Assembly (NCBI RefSeq): GCF_902364025.1
Contig: NZ_CABJCG010000025.1
Coordinates: forward strand, 1 to 64,000
Direction of reading: 5' to 3'
Origin: Enterocloster lavalensis
GTDB lineage: Bacteria > Bacillota > Clostridia > Lachnospirales > Lachnospiraceae
DNA: 64,000 bases
The notes beneath the pieces were generated by a model that was given only the letters and a program-made list of their open reading frames with translations, made no database searches and had not been told where the DNA came from. Shown here piece after piece: positions 8,219 through 15,209 of this stretch. Position 1 is the stretch's first letter. Every line of letters begins with the position of its first letter. The position numbers and the translations under genes are program-made.

Positions 8219-9583
8219 ATGCAGACAAATCTTACATCAGGCAGTCCTAACTTTAACCGAACCATGGCCCGCCTTGCGATTCCCATTGTTTTACAAAACT
8301 TAGTTACCACTGCGGTCAGCTCCGCGGACGTGATCATGCTTGGCTTTATCAGTCAGGACGCCCTGGCGGCAGGTTCTCTCGCCAGTCAGATCATGTTTAT
8401 TTTAAATCTGGTATACGCGGGTATTTCCTCTGGAACCGTCATGCTGGCGGCTCAATACTGGGGCAGGCAGGATACGCAAACCATTGAGCAGATCATGGGG
8501 ATCGGCATGCGGCTTTCCATCCTGGTATCCGCCGCCTTTTTTATCCTGGCCTGCTATTCCCCTTCTCTTTTAATGCGTATTTTCACCAATGAGGAACGGA
8601 TTATTGCCACCGGTATTCCTTACCTTCGTGTGGTGAGCTTTTCTTACCTATTCATGAGCATTTCCCAGGTGTATTTATGCACCATGCGCGCCATTGAACG
8701 CGTCATATTCGCCACTGCGGCTAACGGCTCCGCTCTGGTTTTGAACATCCTTTTAAACGCCGTGTTTATATTCGGACTTTTCGGGGCTCCCAGGCTGAGC
8801 ATAATGGGTGTTGCCCTGGCAACCAGCATTTCCAGAGGGGTTGAGCTTCTCATCTGCCTTCTTGACAATGTAAGCGCGCGGATCATACGATTCCGGCTTC
8901 GGACGCTATGGATGAAAAACAAGGTTCTGTCCTCCGACTTTTTGAAATACTCCCTCCCCGCATTTGGGAATGAGATCGTATGGGGCGTCGCTTTTTCCAT
9001 GTACTCCGTCATTATGGGACACCTGGGAAGCGATATGGTGGCGGCCAACGCCGTCGTCGTCGTGGCGCGCAATCTGGGTACGGTCGCCTGCTTTGGCATC
9101 GCCAATGCGGGAGCGATTCTCCTCGGAAAATCCATCGGCGCGGGCCATACGGAAACGGTAAAAGCAGACGCTTCCCGTTTTTGCAGGCTCACATTGATTG
9201 CCGGTATCCTGGGCGGTATTGTGATTTTCCTTCTGAAACCGCTGTTCCTGCAGATGGCGGATTTAACGCCGGCCGCCCAGGGTTACTTAAATATCATGTT
9301 ACTGATCAATATGTATTATGTGGTTGGACAGGCCATGAATTCTGCGGTCATCTGCGGCGTATTCCGCTCCGGCGGCGACTCCAGATGGGGATTTATCTGC
9401 GACACCATCGACATGTGGGGATACGCCATGCCGCTTGGTTTTATCGCAGCCTTTGTTTTAAAACTGCCTCCCATGTGGGTGTATTTCCTGATTTGTACCG
9501 ATGAATTTGTGAAGATTCCTTTTGTTTACAAGCATTATAAGAGTTACAAGTGGTTAAAAAACATTACCCGGGAGTTTGTGTGA
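8219..9583 (+). CDS. MATE-family multidrug/cation antiporter
   Basis: Membrane exporter of the MATE (NorM/DinF) class, expected to expel organic cations or drugs using an ion gradient. The ATG at 8219 gives 454 residues, the usual length; the frame is open much further upstream but those codons cross the treB gene and the promoter. CGGAG lies ten bases before the ATG. About twelve hydrophobic helices are seen, with the family's opening MARLAIPIVLQNLVTTAVSSADVIMLGFIS and a second-half repeat starting near residue 240. Divergent from treB. The substrate cannot be told. Confidence 0.9.
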   Translation: MQTNLTSGSPNFNRTMARLAIPIVLQNLVTTAVSSADVIMLGFISQDALAAGSLASQIMFILNLVYAGISSGTVMLAAQYWGRQDTQTIEQIMGIGMRLSILVSAAFFILACYSPSLLMRIFTNEERIIATGIPYLRVVSFSYLFMSISQVYLCTMRAIERVIFATAANGSALVLNILLNAVFIFGLFGAPRLSIMGVALATSISRGVELLICLLDNVSARIIRFRLRTLWMKNKVLSSDFLKYSLPAFGNEIVWGVAFSMYSVIMGHLGSDMVAANAVVVVARNLGTVACFGIANAGAILLGKSIGAGHTETVKADASRFCRLTLIAGILGGIVIFLLKPLFLQMADLTPAAQGYLNIMLLINMYYVVGQAMNSAVICGVFRSGGDSRWGFICDTIDMWGYAMPLGFIAAFVLKLPPMWVYFLICTDEFVKIPFVYKHYKSYKWLKNITREFV

Positions 9584-9591
9584 TGCAGAAA

Positions 9592-9646
9592 AAGGGCTTG
9601 CCATGACATTTTTTGTCTTGACAAGCCCTTGGATTTAAAGTTTTTT
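9592..9646 (+). terminator. hairpin downstream of MATE gene
   Basis: AAGGGCTTG (9592-9600) pairs with CAAGCCCTT (9622-9630); a T6 run follows at 9641-9646. Just after the MATE stop codon. Confidence 0.55.
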
Positions 9647-9717
9647 CACGTTCTGCCGCATAGACGGCTGCTTATATGGACTACATAATCGCTTTCCTGG
9701 CTATTTTTATGCTTTTT

Positions 9718-9820
9718 CTTAGAACTTCCCAGCCTTCGCCGCTTCCTCGATCGAGACGGTAAAGGGAGGGGTCAAGGGGTTGAGGAGGGTTGTGCGCTAT
9801 GGGTGTGCTACTGAGCACTA
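9718..9820 (-). repeat. left attachment-like sequence plus conserved arm, copy 1
   Basis: Bases 9718-9748 repeat exactly the end of the GGGtGRT gene (minus-strand EEAAKAGKF and stop). The next ~72 bases are not chromosomal gene sequence but align with 10619-10693, ending in a well-kept stretch (TGTGCGCTAYGGGTGTRCTACT). Read in the direction of the neighbouring gene, this ~103-bp unit lies about 47 bases downstream of the restriction endonuclease stop. Confidence 0.7.
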
Positions 9821-9867
9821 TAGAGAAAAGCTCATGGCAATACAAAAACAGCTATATAGAATTCATT

Positions 9868-10374
9868 TTAAATATCAATTCCTATAACATAAATAGGTAC
9901 TTGAATTGCGCTCTTTATATGTGGCAAATATTTAATGACTTTTTCATAGGATAAACTACCATCCCACTTTAACTTATAATTATCTTTCAAGTATTTCTGC
10001 ATTTTATTTGTTGTAACTATATATACACCAAAATCTATATTGTCTAAATTAGAATATGAAGCAATTTGCATTTTCAATAAATCAATTCCAATAAATGATG
10101 CATGCCCAAATTGTACTTCAACACCAATCCTTTCCTTTAGAAAGTCCATTTTTGCATATGCAGCTTCACCACTTGAAAATACAGGTGCCTGACGTTGCCA
10201 GCCTTTATTAACAAATAATTCATCAAGTATTTTATTTAAATTAGGTCTGCTCAATACTGTTAGGTCTTTACAAGCTTCTAAAATAATGTCTTCCATTTCA
10301 GTTTTTAAATTCAGTCTACCATTGAATACCTGCTCCGCAAATCTATAAGAATACTTAACCAATCTAACACTCAT
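9868..10374 (-). CDS. predicted BglII/BstYI-family type II restriction endonuclease
   Basis: Probable DNA-cutting defence enzyme of 168 residues, a little shorter than BglII-family members. The key evidence is KMDFLKERIGVEVQFG: Asp77, Glu86 and Gln88 have the same spacing as the active-site Asp-x8-Glu-x-Gln of BglII. GGGGGA sits before the ATG at 10374. The gene is strongly AT-rich compared with flanking chromosomal genes, which points to transfer. No DNA methyltransferase lies in the islet or elsewhere in the window, so the modification partner is distant, lost, or not needed because the enzyme acts on modified DNA. Recognition sequence cannot be inferred. Confidence 0.6.
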   Translation of the reverse strand: MSVRLVKYSYRFAEQVFNGRLNLKTEMEDIILEACKDLTVLSRPNLNKILDELFVNKGWQRQAPVFSSGEAAYAKMDFLKERIGVEVQFGHASFIGIDLLKMQIASYSNLDNIDFGVYIVTTNKMQKYLKDNYKLKWDGSLSYEKVIKYLPHIKSAIQVPIYVIGIDI

Positions 10375-10587
10375 CTTTTCCCCCTTAATTAAAGAATTAT
10401 ATATATCATTACTCCTTGTAATTCCTAATATAAAAAATTACCCTCTAATTTTTTTATAATAGTATAGCACAGAATCTAAAAAGATTCACTATCTATAAAT
10501 AATTCAAGACATTTATCGTTTAAAAAACTACACCAGCCATTTTCCGCCAGTGCAGTACTTAAAAATCCATATTTTATATATTCTTAT
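10375..10587. other. AT-rich upstream region of the endonuclease gene
   Basis: No gene seen. On the minus strand TATACT (about 10459-10464) is a candidate -10 box. GAATCT / AGATTC form a short inverted repeat (10471-10487 area) that could be an operator. The stretch ends at repeat copy 2. Confidence 0.35.
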
Positions 10588-10693
10588 CTTAAAATTTTCC
10601 TTCTTTTGCTGCCATCACAATCGAACCAGTAAAGCGTGGGTTTTCAAAGGCTTGAGAGGCGTTTGTGCGCTACGGGTGTACTACTCCGCATTA
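10588..10693 (-). repeat. attachment-like sequence plus arm, copy 2 (diverged)
   Basis: Aligns along its whole length with 9718-9820, about 60 % identical by eye with a 3-base indel. On the minus strand it ends with codons for AAKEGKF and a stop, against AAKAGKF in copy 1 and in the GGGtGRT gene. In both copies the frame opens right after a TAG stop at RT..., and no ribosome site is present, so it is unlikely to be a gene. It starts ~30 bases after the stop of the HEPN-type gene. Confidence 0.65.
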
Positions 10694-10723
10694 CTAATGA
10701 CTCGATAATACATGTCTCCAAAA

Positions 10724-11503
10724 TTATTGTCTATAATCTGTACCAAATAACGCATGTAAAACATAGCATAAACTACCATTCACATTAAAAAGTTTAATAC
10801 AATCTTCTTCCGAAATCTTTCTATTAGTCATTCCATGCATAAGCCAGTTTCTTTCCACAAAATTTGGTTCTATTTTATTTTCAAAAGTATAGCCACTATT
10901 ATAAAAAGATTTTATAAAACCGTCTAGCGAAGGTATTAACAACAAGGTATCTATATATTTACTGATAGGCTCTATCTTATCATCTTGATATATCTGAACT
11001 ATTTTATCAGTCACCGAATCTTTAAAGTAGCGTGTAATTTGTTGCCGCCAATTATCAATCGGACATTTCCTAATCTCTTTTTCTAATATTGCGGCTAAAA
11101 TTAACGCACAACCAAAATAAAATTTCTTATCAAATAAATCTTCTGCCTCTGTCCACCAATTATACTTTTCTACTTCAAATCTAGCATATCCCCTTATATG
11201 ATTCAATAGTTTATAATCATTATCCTTAAAGAAACCTTTTATTTTTTCTTTTTCTCCACTTATCAACAAATCATACCATGTATTGTACCAAGTTTCACCA
11301 TTATTAGGTTCCCAAAATGGCGAAATAACCCATCCATTTGTTCCCAATTCACTACATTTATAGCGAATATCATTTGCTATATCATTTGAAAAATCTATAT
11401 CTATTCCTATATCTTCTAATAATGCATTTTGTTTTTGTATCCGATCTGCTCCTCTAAATTTATAATCTATTAAACATCTAAAAGAATATAAAGACTCTTG
11501 CAT
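10724..11503 (-). CDS. HEPN-motif protein, putative toxin/abortive-infection RNase
   Basis: A 259-residue soluble protein that I cannot name. The C-terminal third is helical and holds ERNWLMHG, where Arg218 and His223 fit the R-x4-H catalytic pattern of HEPN ribonucleases; the preceding helix GCALILAAILEKEIRKC (about residues 130-146) suits the first HEPN helix. The first ~110 residues (SPFWEPNNGETWYNTWYDLL) match nothing I know. Low GC, an islet position and proximity to a restriction endonuclease suggest anti-phage defence by RNA cleavage. GAGGAAA precedes the ATG at 11503. No adjacent MNT-type antitoxin is seen. A non-catalytic HEPN scaffold is the main alternative. Confidence 0.5.
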   Translation of the reverse strand: MQESLYSFRCLIDYKFRGADRIQKQNALLEDIGIDIDFSNDIANDIRYKCSELGTNGWVISPFWEPNNGETWYNTWYDLLISGEKEKIKGFFKDNDYKLLNHIRGYARFEVEKYNWWTEAEDLFDKKFYFGCALILAAILEKEIRKCPIDNWRQQITRYFKDSVTDKIVQIYQDDKIEPISKYIDTLLLIPSLDGFIKSFYNSGYTFENKIEPNFVERNWLMHGMTNRKISEEDCIKLFNVNGSLCYVLHALFGTDYRQ

Positions 11504-11805
11504 ACTATTTCCTCTTTATTAAATTTGTTACACGGTTCCAATACCATATATAGTAATATTCACTAAGATAATAAATAATCTCTTCCGCCAAATGACAAAC
11601 ATCGTATTTTGGTTAAAGTAAGTTGAGGTAAATACTACCTCCCTTTTACGTTCCTTTTCTTTTTCTTCTGTTTCAGTTCAAACAGACACTTGCTTCCTGT
11701 CGTTTATGTCTCATAGTCTCAATTTTGGAAAATACATGTCAACGTGATGTTAACATCTCGTTCTTAAATAAACATCAACCAAAAATCCCCAAATCATTTT
11801 CGCCT
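11504..11805. other. AT-rich intergenic region, nothing recognised
   Basis: About 300 bases without a supported gene; it should hold the promoter of the HEPN-type gene (minus strand) and the end of the small regulator transcript. No clear hairpin or operator stands out. Confidence 0.4.
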
Positions 11806-12012
11806 CTATATTATCTTGCCTGTATCTCTAATAGTAAACGTAGCGTCAAAGTCACAATCCACCAACTCCGCAATCTTTCTAAATTCCTTTTCCGAAAAAT
11901 TATCATCCCGAAGTTTATTGCTCAAATTATTTCCGCTATATCCAAGCATTTTCGCCAAATCCTTTATCTTCATATTTCGTTCTATCAAAAGGATACGGAT
12001 TTTAGAAGCCAT
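11806..12012 (-). CDS. small Xre/Cro-type HTH protein
   Basis: A 68-residue protein that is almost only a helix-turn-helix: IRILLIERNMKIKDLAKMLGYSGNNLSNKLRDDNFSEKEFRKIAE. This compact type (no separate oligomerisation domain) is common in Lachnospiraceae phages and integrative elements as a repressor-like regulator. GGGGTGA precedes the ATG at 12012. Its place between the HEPN-type gene and the integrase remnant suggests it once controlled the element or now controls the defence gene downstream. Confidence 0.75.
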   Translation of the reverse strand: MASKIRILLIERNMKIKDLAKMLGYSGNNLSNKLRDDNFSEKEFRKIAELVDCDFDATFTIRDTGKII

Positions 12013-12109
12013 ATAATCACCCCGTTTTGTTTTTATTAAAAATATTACAGTAATAAATGTGAAAGATCAAAGTATCATGTGATTTCTAGTTTATTTTACT
12101 GAAATGAAA

Positions 12110-12149
12110 AAGTAAATTCCACTCCCCATTTGTCTGGTGGAGTTTACTT
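12110..12149 (-). terminator. hairpin with minus-strand T-tract
   Basis: AAGTAAATTCCAC (12110-12122) pairs with GTGGAGTTTACTT (12137-12149) with one G-T wobble; on the minus strand it is followed by TTTTTC. No minus-strand gene upstream of it survives, so it may be left from a deleted gene. Confidence 0.5.
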
Positions 12150-12228
12150 CTGCACAGTTAATATTTACTCTTTCATAAATACATGATATCTTAATATCTC
12201 CTACTGACAGCAGTAGAAGGAGATTTTT

Positions 12229-12330
12229 ATGAGCAAATTTTTTCCTAGTAACCAGAAGCAGCTCACACTTGAGGATCGTAAAAGAGCAGTAAAAGACCAA
12301 GCGGGACCATATTCCATTCACAAAAGCTGA
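12229..12330 (+). pseudogene. 33-codon ORF, possible N-terminal fragment of an IS30-type transposase
   Basis: ATG at 12229 with a strong AAGGAG site six bases upstream encodes MSKFFPSNQKQLTLEDRKR followed by 14 residues and a stop. The QKQLTLEDR segment resembles the KHLTLEDR start of IS30-family transposases from memory. The frame then ends inside integrase sequence of another frame, so two broken genes seem joined here. The IS30 match is a weak, short resemblance. Confidence 0.3.
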
Positions 12331-12873
12331 ATTAAAATTGCTATGGGACAACGAAGGTAAATTACCCTTTGTGGACTGGGTCCTGATTCAGACTTATATG
12401 GGGTGGCGCCCGCAGGAACTTGCCACACTCCGATTAGATGAAATCAATCTGTCTCAATGGTATATGCAGGCGGGAATGAAAACAGAAGCGGGGAAACAGC
12501 AACTGGTTCCCATACAAAGCAAAATTCGACGTCTGGTCCAGCAGAACTACAATTATGCAGTATCGCTCAACAGCGAATACCTTTTAATGATAAGGGTCAA
12601 ATCTATTCCGGCTCATACAAAATAACCTACGATAAGTACCGCCACCGCTTTGATAAAGTCATACAGGAACTCCATATGAACCCGCACCACCGCCCGCACG
12701 ACCCGCGCATAACCTTCGTCACCATGGCAAAAAAATCCGAGGTTGATGAATACGCCATCAAGGCAATGGTTGGCCATATGGTTAAAGACATTACAGAATC
12801 CACCTACACCGTACGTGACATAGAATGGCTCCTGGCTGACCTCGAAAAAATAAGCGAGGAGAATTTGAGTTAA
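12302..12873 (+). pseudogene. tyrosine recombinase/integrase, 5'-truncated and frameshifted
   Basis: Only the C-terminal catalytic half remains. The first frame gives HIPFTKAELKLLWDN through TYMGWRPQELATLRL with the first catalytic Arg. Near 12582-12586, in a run of T, one base appears to be missing; the following frame gives FNDKGQIYSGSYKITYDKYR, then HDPR (the H-x-x-R pair), MVGHM (His) and STYTVRD (the nucleophile Tyr). A stop lies just upstream of the first frame, so the N-terminal DNA-binding part is gone. All catalytic residues persist but in two frames, so the enzyme is most likely inactive. Its 3' end is 138 bases from the 31-bp target copy, the usual place for an integrase. Confidence 0.8.
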
Positions 12874-12900
12874 TCCTCCTCGCTCGCAATGCTATTTATG

Positions 12901-12932
12901 GTGAACAAATGCGGTGAACAAGTAGTGAACAA
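12901..12932 (+). repeat. three GTGAACAA direct repeats next to the attachment site
   Basis: GTGAACAA at 12901-12908, 12914-12921 and 12925-12932. Short direct repeats between an integrase gene and its attachment site are typical arm-type binding sites; here this is inferred from position. Confidence 0.5.
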
Positions 12933-13010
12933 ACAATCAACATAACTTGTTCTTTTTTACACTTTTTCTAACCTTTAACAGCCTCTTAAATCCTTGATTT
13001 TACGTTGTTC

Positions 13011-13041
13011 CTTAGAACTTCCCAGCCTTCGCCGCTTCCTC
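13011..13041 (-). repeat. right attachment core at the 3' end of the GGGtGRT gene
   Basis: 31 bp identical to 9718-9748. It covers the final nine codons and stop of the GGGtGRT gene, so integration here leaves the protein intact. Confidence 0.75.
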
Positions 13042-14022
13042 AATCCCCACAGCCACAGCCACAGTCGCGCCAACCATCGGGTTATTACCCATACCGATCA
13101 GCCCCATCATCTCAACGTGAGCCGGAACGGAGGAGGAACCTGCGAACTGAGCGTCGGAGTGCATACGGCCCATGGTGTCGGTCATGCCGTAGGAAGCCGG
13201 ACCTGCCGCCATGTTGTCGGGATGCAGGGTACGGCCGGTGCCGCCGCCGGAAGCTACGGAGAAGTATTTCTTGCCCTTCTCAACGCATTCCTTCTTGTAG
13301 GTGCCTGCAACCGGATGCTGGAAACGGGTGGGGTTGGTGGAGTTGCCGGTGATGGAAACGTCCACGCCTTCCTTCCACATGATAGCAACGCCCTCGGTCA
13401 CATCGTTTGCGCCGTAGCAGTTCACCTTTGCTCTGAGGCCCTCGGAGTAGGACTTTCTCCACAGCTCTTTCACTTCGCCGGTGTAGTAATCCATCTCGGT
13501 CTCAACATATGTAAAGCCGTTGATTCTGGAAATAACCTGTGCGGCGTCTTTTCCCAGACCGTTTAAGATAACGCGCAGAGGTTTCTGGCGAACCTTGTTG
13601 GCTTTCTCTGCGATACCGATGGCGCCCTCGGCGGCTGCGAAGGACTCGTGGCCAGCCAGGAAGCAGAAGCAGTCGGTTCCCTCTTCCAGCAGCATCTTGC
13701 CCAGGTTTCCGTGTCCCAGACCAACCTTACGCTGATCGGCAACGGAGCCGGGAATACAGAACGCCTGCAGGCCCTCGCCGATTGCAGCGGCAGCCTCAGC
13801 AGCTTTTCTGCAGCCCTTCTTGATTGCGATGGCAGCGCCTACGGTGTAAGCCCAGCAAGCGTTCTCAAAGCAGATGGGCTGGATCTTCTTAACCTGATCG
13901 TAGACATCCAGACCGGCATCCTTGGTGATCTTCTCAGCCTCCTCGATGGAAGCAATTCCATAGCTATTCAAAACGGAATTGATTTTGTCAATTCTTCTCT
14001 CATAAGATTCAAATAATGCCAT
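13012..14022 (-). CDS. GGGtGRT family protein
   Basis: Conserved protein of anaerobes named after its motif, visible here as SGGGTGRTLHPDNMAAGPASYG (about residues 258-280). Length 336 residues, intact from MALFESYERRIDKINSVL to EEAAKAGKF. It contains many glycines and several conserved cysteines (for example C90, C199), but its biochemical role is not established to my knowledge. It follows the Fe-S scaffold-like gene by 26 bases in the same transcript, and this pairing recurs in Clostridia, so a role in metal-cluster chemistry is a fair inference. Its 3' end served as the insertion target of the adjacent islet. Confidence 0.85.
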   Translation of the reverse strand: MALFESYERRIDKINSVLNSYGIASIEEAEKITKDAGLDVYDQVKKIQPICFENACWAYTVGAAIAIKKGCRKAAEAAAAIGEGLQAFCIPGSVADQRKVGLGHGNLGKMLLEEGTDCFCFLAGHESFAAAEGAIGIAEKANKVRQKPLRVILNGLGKDAAQVISRINGFTYVETEMDYYTGEVKELWRKSYSEGLRAKVNCYGANDVTEGVAIMWKEGVDVSITGNSTNPTRFQHPVAGTYKKECVEKGKKYFSVASGGGTGRTLHPDNMAAGPASYGMTDTMGRMHSDAQFAGSSSVPAHVEMMGLIGMGNNPMVGATVAVAVGIEEAAKAGKF

Positions 14023-14048
14023 TTTCTTATCCTCCTAATTGGTCTTCA

Positions 14049-14741
14049 TCATTCTTTACGCGGGTCGATAATCTTAACAGCGTCGGCAACGCGGCCGTAC
14101 TGGCCTTTTGCTTTCTCCCATGCGGTGTTGGGATCGTCACCCTTCTTGATGAAATCAGTCATCTTGCCAAGGCTTACGAACTGATAACCAATGATCTCGT
14201 CGTCTGCATCCAGCGCGATGCCGGTTACATAGCCTTCGGCCATCTCCAAATAGCGAGGACCTTTCTTTAAGGTTCCGTACATGGTGCCCACCTGAGAGCG
14301 CAGGCCCTTGCCCAGATCCTCCAGGCCGGCTCCGATGGGAAGTCCATCCTCGGAGAACGCGCTCTGGGTTCTGCCGTAAGCGATCTGTAAGAACAGCTCT
14401 CTCATGGCGGTGTTGATGGCGTCACATACCAGGTCTGTATTTAAAGCTTCCAGAACCGTGCGGCCCGGAAGGATTTCAGCTGCCATAGCTGCGGAGTGGG
14501 TCATACCGGAACATCCGATGGTCTCAACCAGCGCTTCCTGGATAATGCCCTCCTTAACGTTCAGTGTCAGTTTGCAGGCACCCTGCTGCGGAGCACACCA
14601 GCCCACACCATGGGTCAGGCCGGAAATGTCTTTGATCTCTTTTGATTTTACCCATTTAGCTTCTTCCGGGATTGGAGCAGCGCCATGATGAACGCCCTGT
14701 GCAACTGTGCACATCTCTTCTACTTCCTGTGAATAAATCAT
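14049..14741 (-). CDS. iron-sulfur cluster scaffold-like (NifU-N-like) protein
   Basis: A 230-residue protein with NifU/IscU-like features: VGWCAPQQGACKLTLNVKEG (about residues 47-66) and VETIGCSGMTHSAAMAAEIL, where the GCSGM cysteine corresponds to a cluster ligand. The C-terminal ~100 residues are an extension not found in IscU. First gene of the pair with GGGtGRT. AAAGGAG lies upstream of the ATG at 14741. Expected to bind an Fe-S cluster in the cytoplasm; the client is unknown. Confidence 0.75.
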   Translation of the reverse strand: MIYSQEVEEMCTVAQGVHHGAAPIPEEAKWVKSKEIKDISGLTHGVGWCAPQQGACKLTLNVKEGIIQEALVETIGCSGMTHSAAMAAEILPGRTVLEALNTDLVCDAINTAMRELFLQIAYGRTQSAFSEDGLPIGAGLEDLGKGLRSQVGTMYGTLKKGPRYLEMAEGYVTGIALDADDEIIGYQFVSLGKMTDFIKKGDDPNTAWEKAKGQYGRVADAVKIIDPRKE

Positions 14742-14877
14742 GTGTTAAAACTCCTTTCAAAAATGAATTTAATCAAGTACAGTGCCCTTTGTTAAATTTA
14801 TCACATCATACTTATCTCCATTCTCTCACAAAAAGTGGCATTTTACAAGCAGTTTTTTCTTAATTCAACATAAAAAT

Positions 14878-14907
14878 TGGGACAGGAAAATGTCATTCCC
14901 TGTCCCA
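14878..14907 (-). terminator. terminator of the gfr-like PTS operon
   Basis: TGGGACAGG (14878-14886) pairs with CCTGTCCCA (14899-14907); on the minus strand it is followed by ATTTTTATG. It lies just past the stop of the HPr-like gene. Confidence 0.75.
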
Positions 14908-14915
14908 GCGTTATT

Positions 14916-15173
14916 TTACAACTCTCCCAGCAGCGCGGTGATTTCCTGGCTGATCTCGTCCTCATCCTCGCCTTCCACACGGATCATAAAATCCTCCGCC
15001 TGCTTGATCCCCATCCGGATCACCATCAGAATCATCCGAGCATCCACCGGCTCCCCACCCTTTTTCTCAATGAAAATGCTGCTCTTGGCCCGTTTGGCGA
15101 TTCCTGCGAAGGCCGCCGCGGGCCGCATATGCAGCCCCAGCGAATCTTTTACATAAAAATCGATTTCCTTCAT
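14916..15173 (-). CDS. HPr-like phosphocarrier protein lacking the regulatory serine
   Basis: 85 residues, the usual HPr length. The active-site segment LGLHMRPAA keeps His15 and Arg17, so it can take phosphate from PEP via enzyme I. The region that carries Ser46 in B. subtilis HPr (KSIMGVMSLGI) reads ARMILMVIRMGI here: the serine is replaced by Met. It therefore should not be phosphorylated by HPr kinase and should not serve in catabolite repression. It is the last gene of the PTS operon and is probably a dedicated phosphocarrier for it. Confidence 0.8.
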   Translation of the reverse strand: MKEIDFYVKDSLGLHMRPAAAFAGIAKRAKSSIFIEKKGGEPVDARMILMVIRMGIKQAEDFMIRVEGEDEDEISQEITALLGEL

Positions 15174-15209
15174 TATTCCATCACATCCTTATTAATTTCT
15201 TTACTCGCC

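Larger units (their letters stand above)
9718..13041. mobile_element. integrated AT-rich islet at the 3' end of the GGGtGRT gene
   Basis: A 31-bp sequence at 9718-9748 is identical to 13011-13041, which is the last nine codons plus stop of the GGGtGRT gene. Between the copies the DNA is clearly more AT-rich than its surroundings and holds a restriction endonuclease, a HEPN-type protein, a small repressor and a tyrosine integrase remnant whose 3' end points at the right copy. This is the expected footprint of site-specific integration into a gene end that restores the gene. A related, diverged copy of the left end at 10588-10693 divides the islet into two parts of about 0.87 and 2.4 kb. Confidence 0.75.

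Noticed and set aside
10588..10693. Short minus-strand ORF ending AAKEGKF as a small gene
   Set aside because: It opens directly after a stop, has no start codon with a ribosome site, and is explained by the repeat containing a gene end.
11725..12039. 104-codon plus-strand ORF opposite the small Xre gene
   Set aside because: Antisense to a clear helix-turn-helix protein and without a ribosome site.
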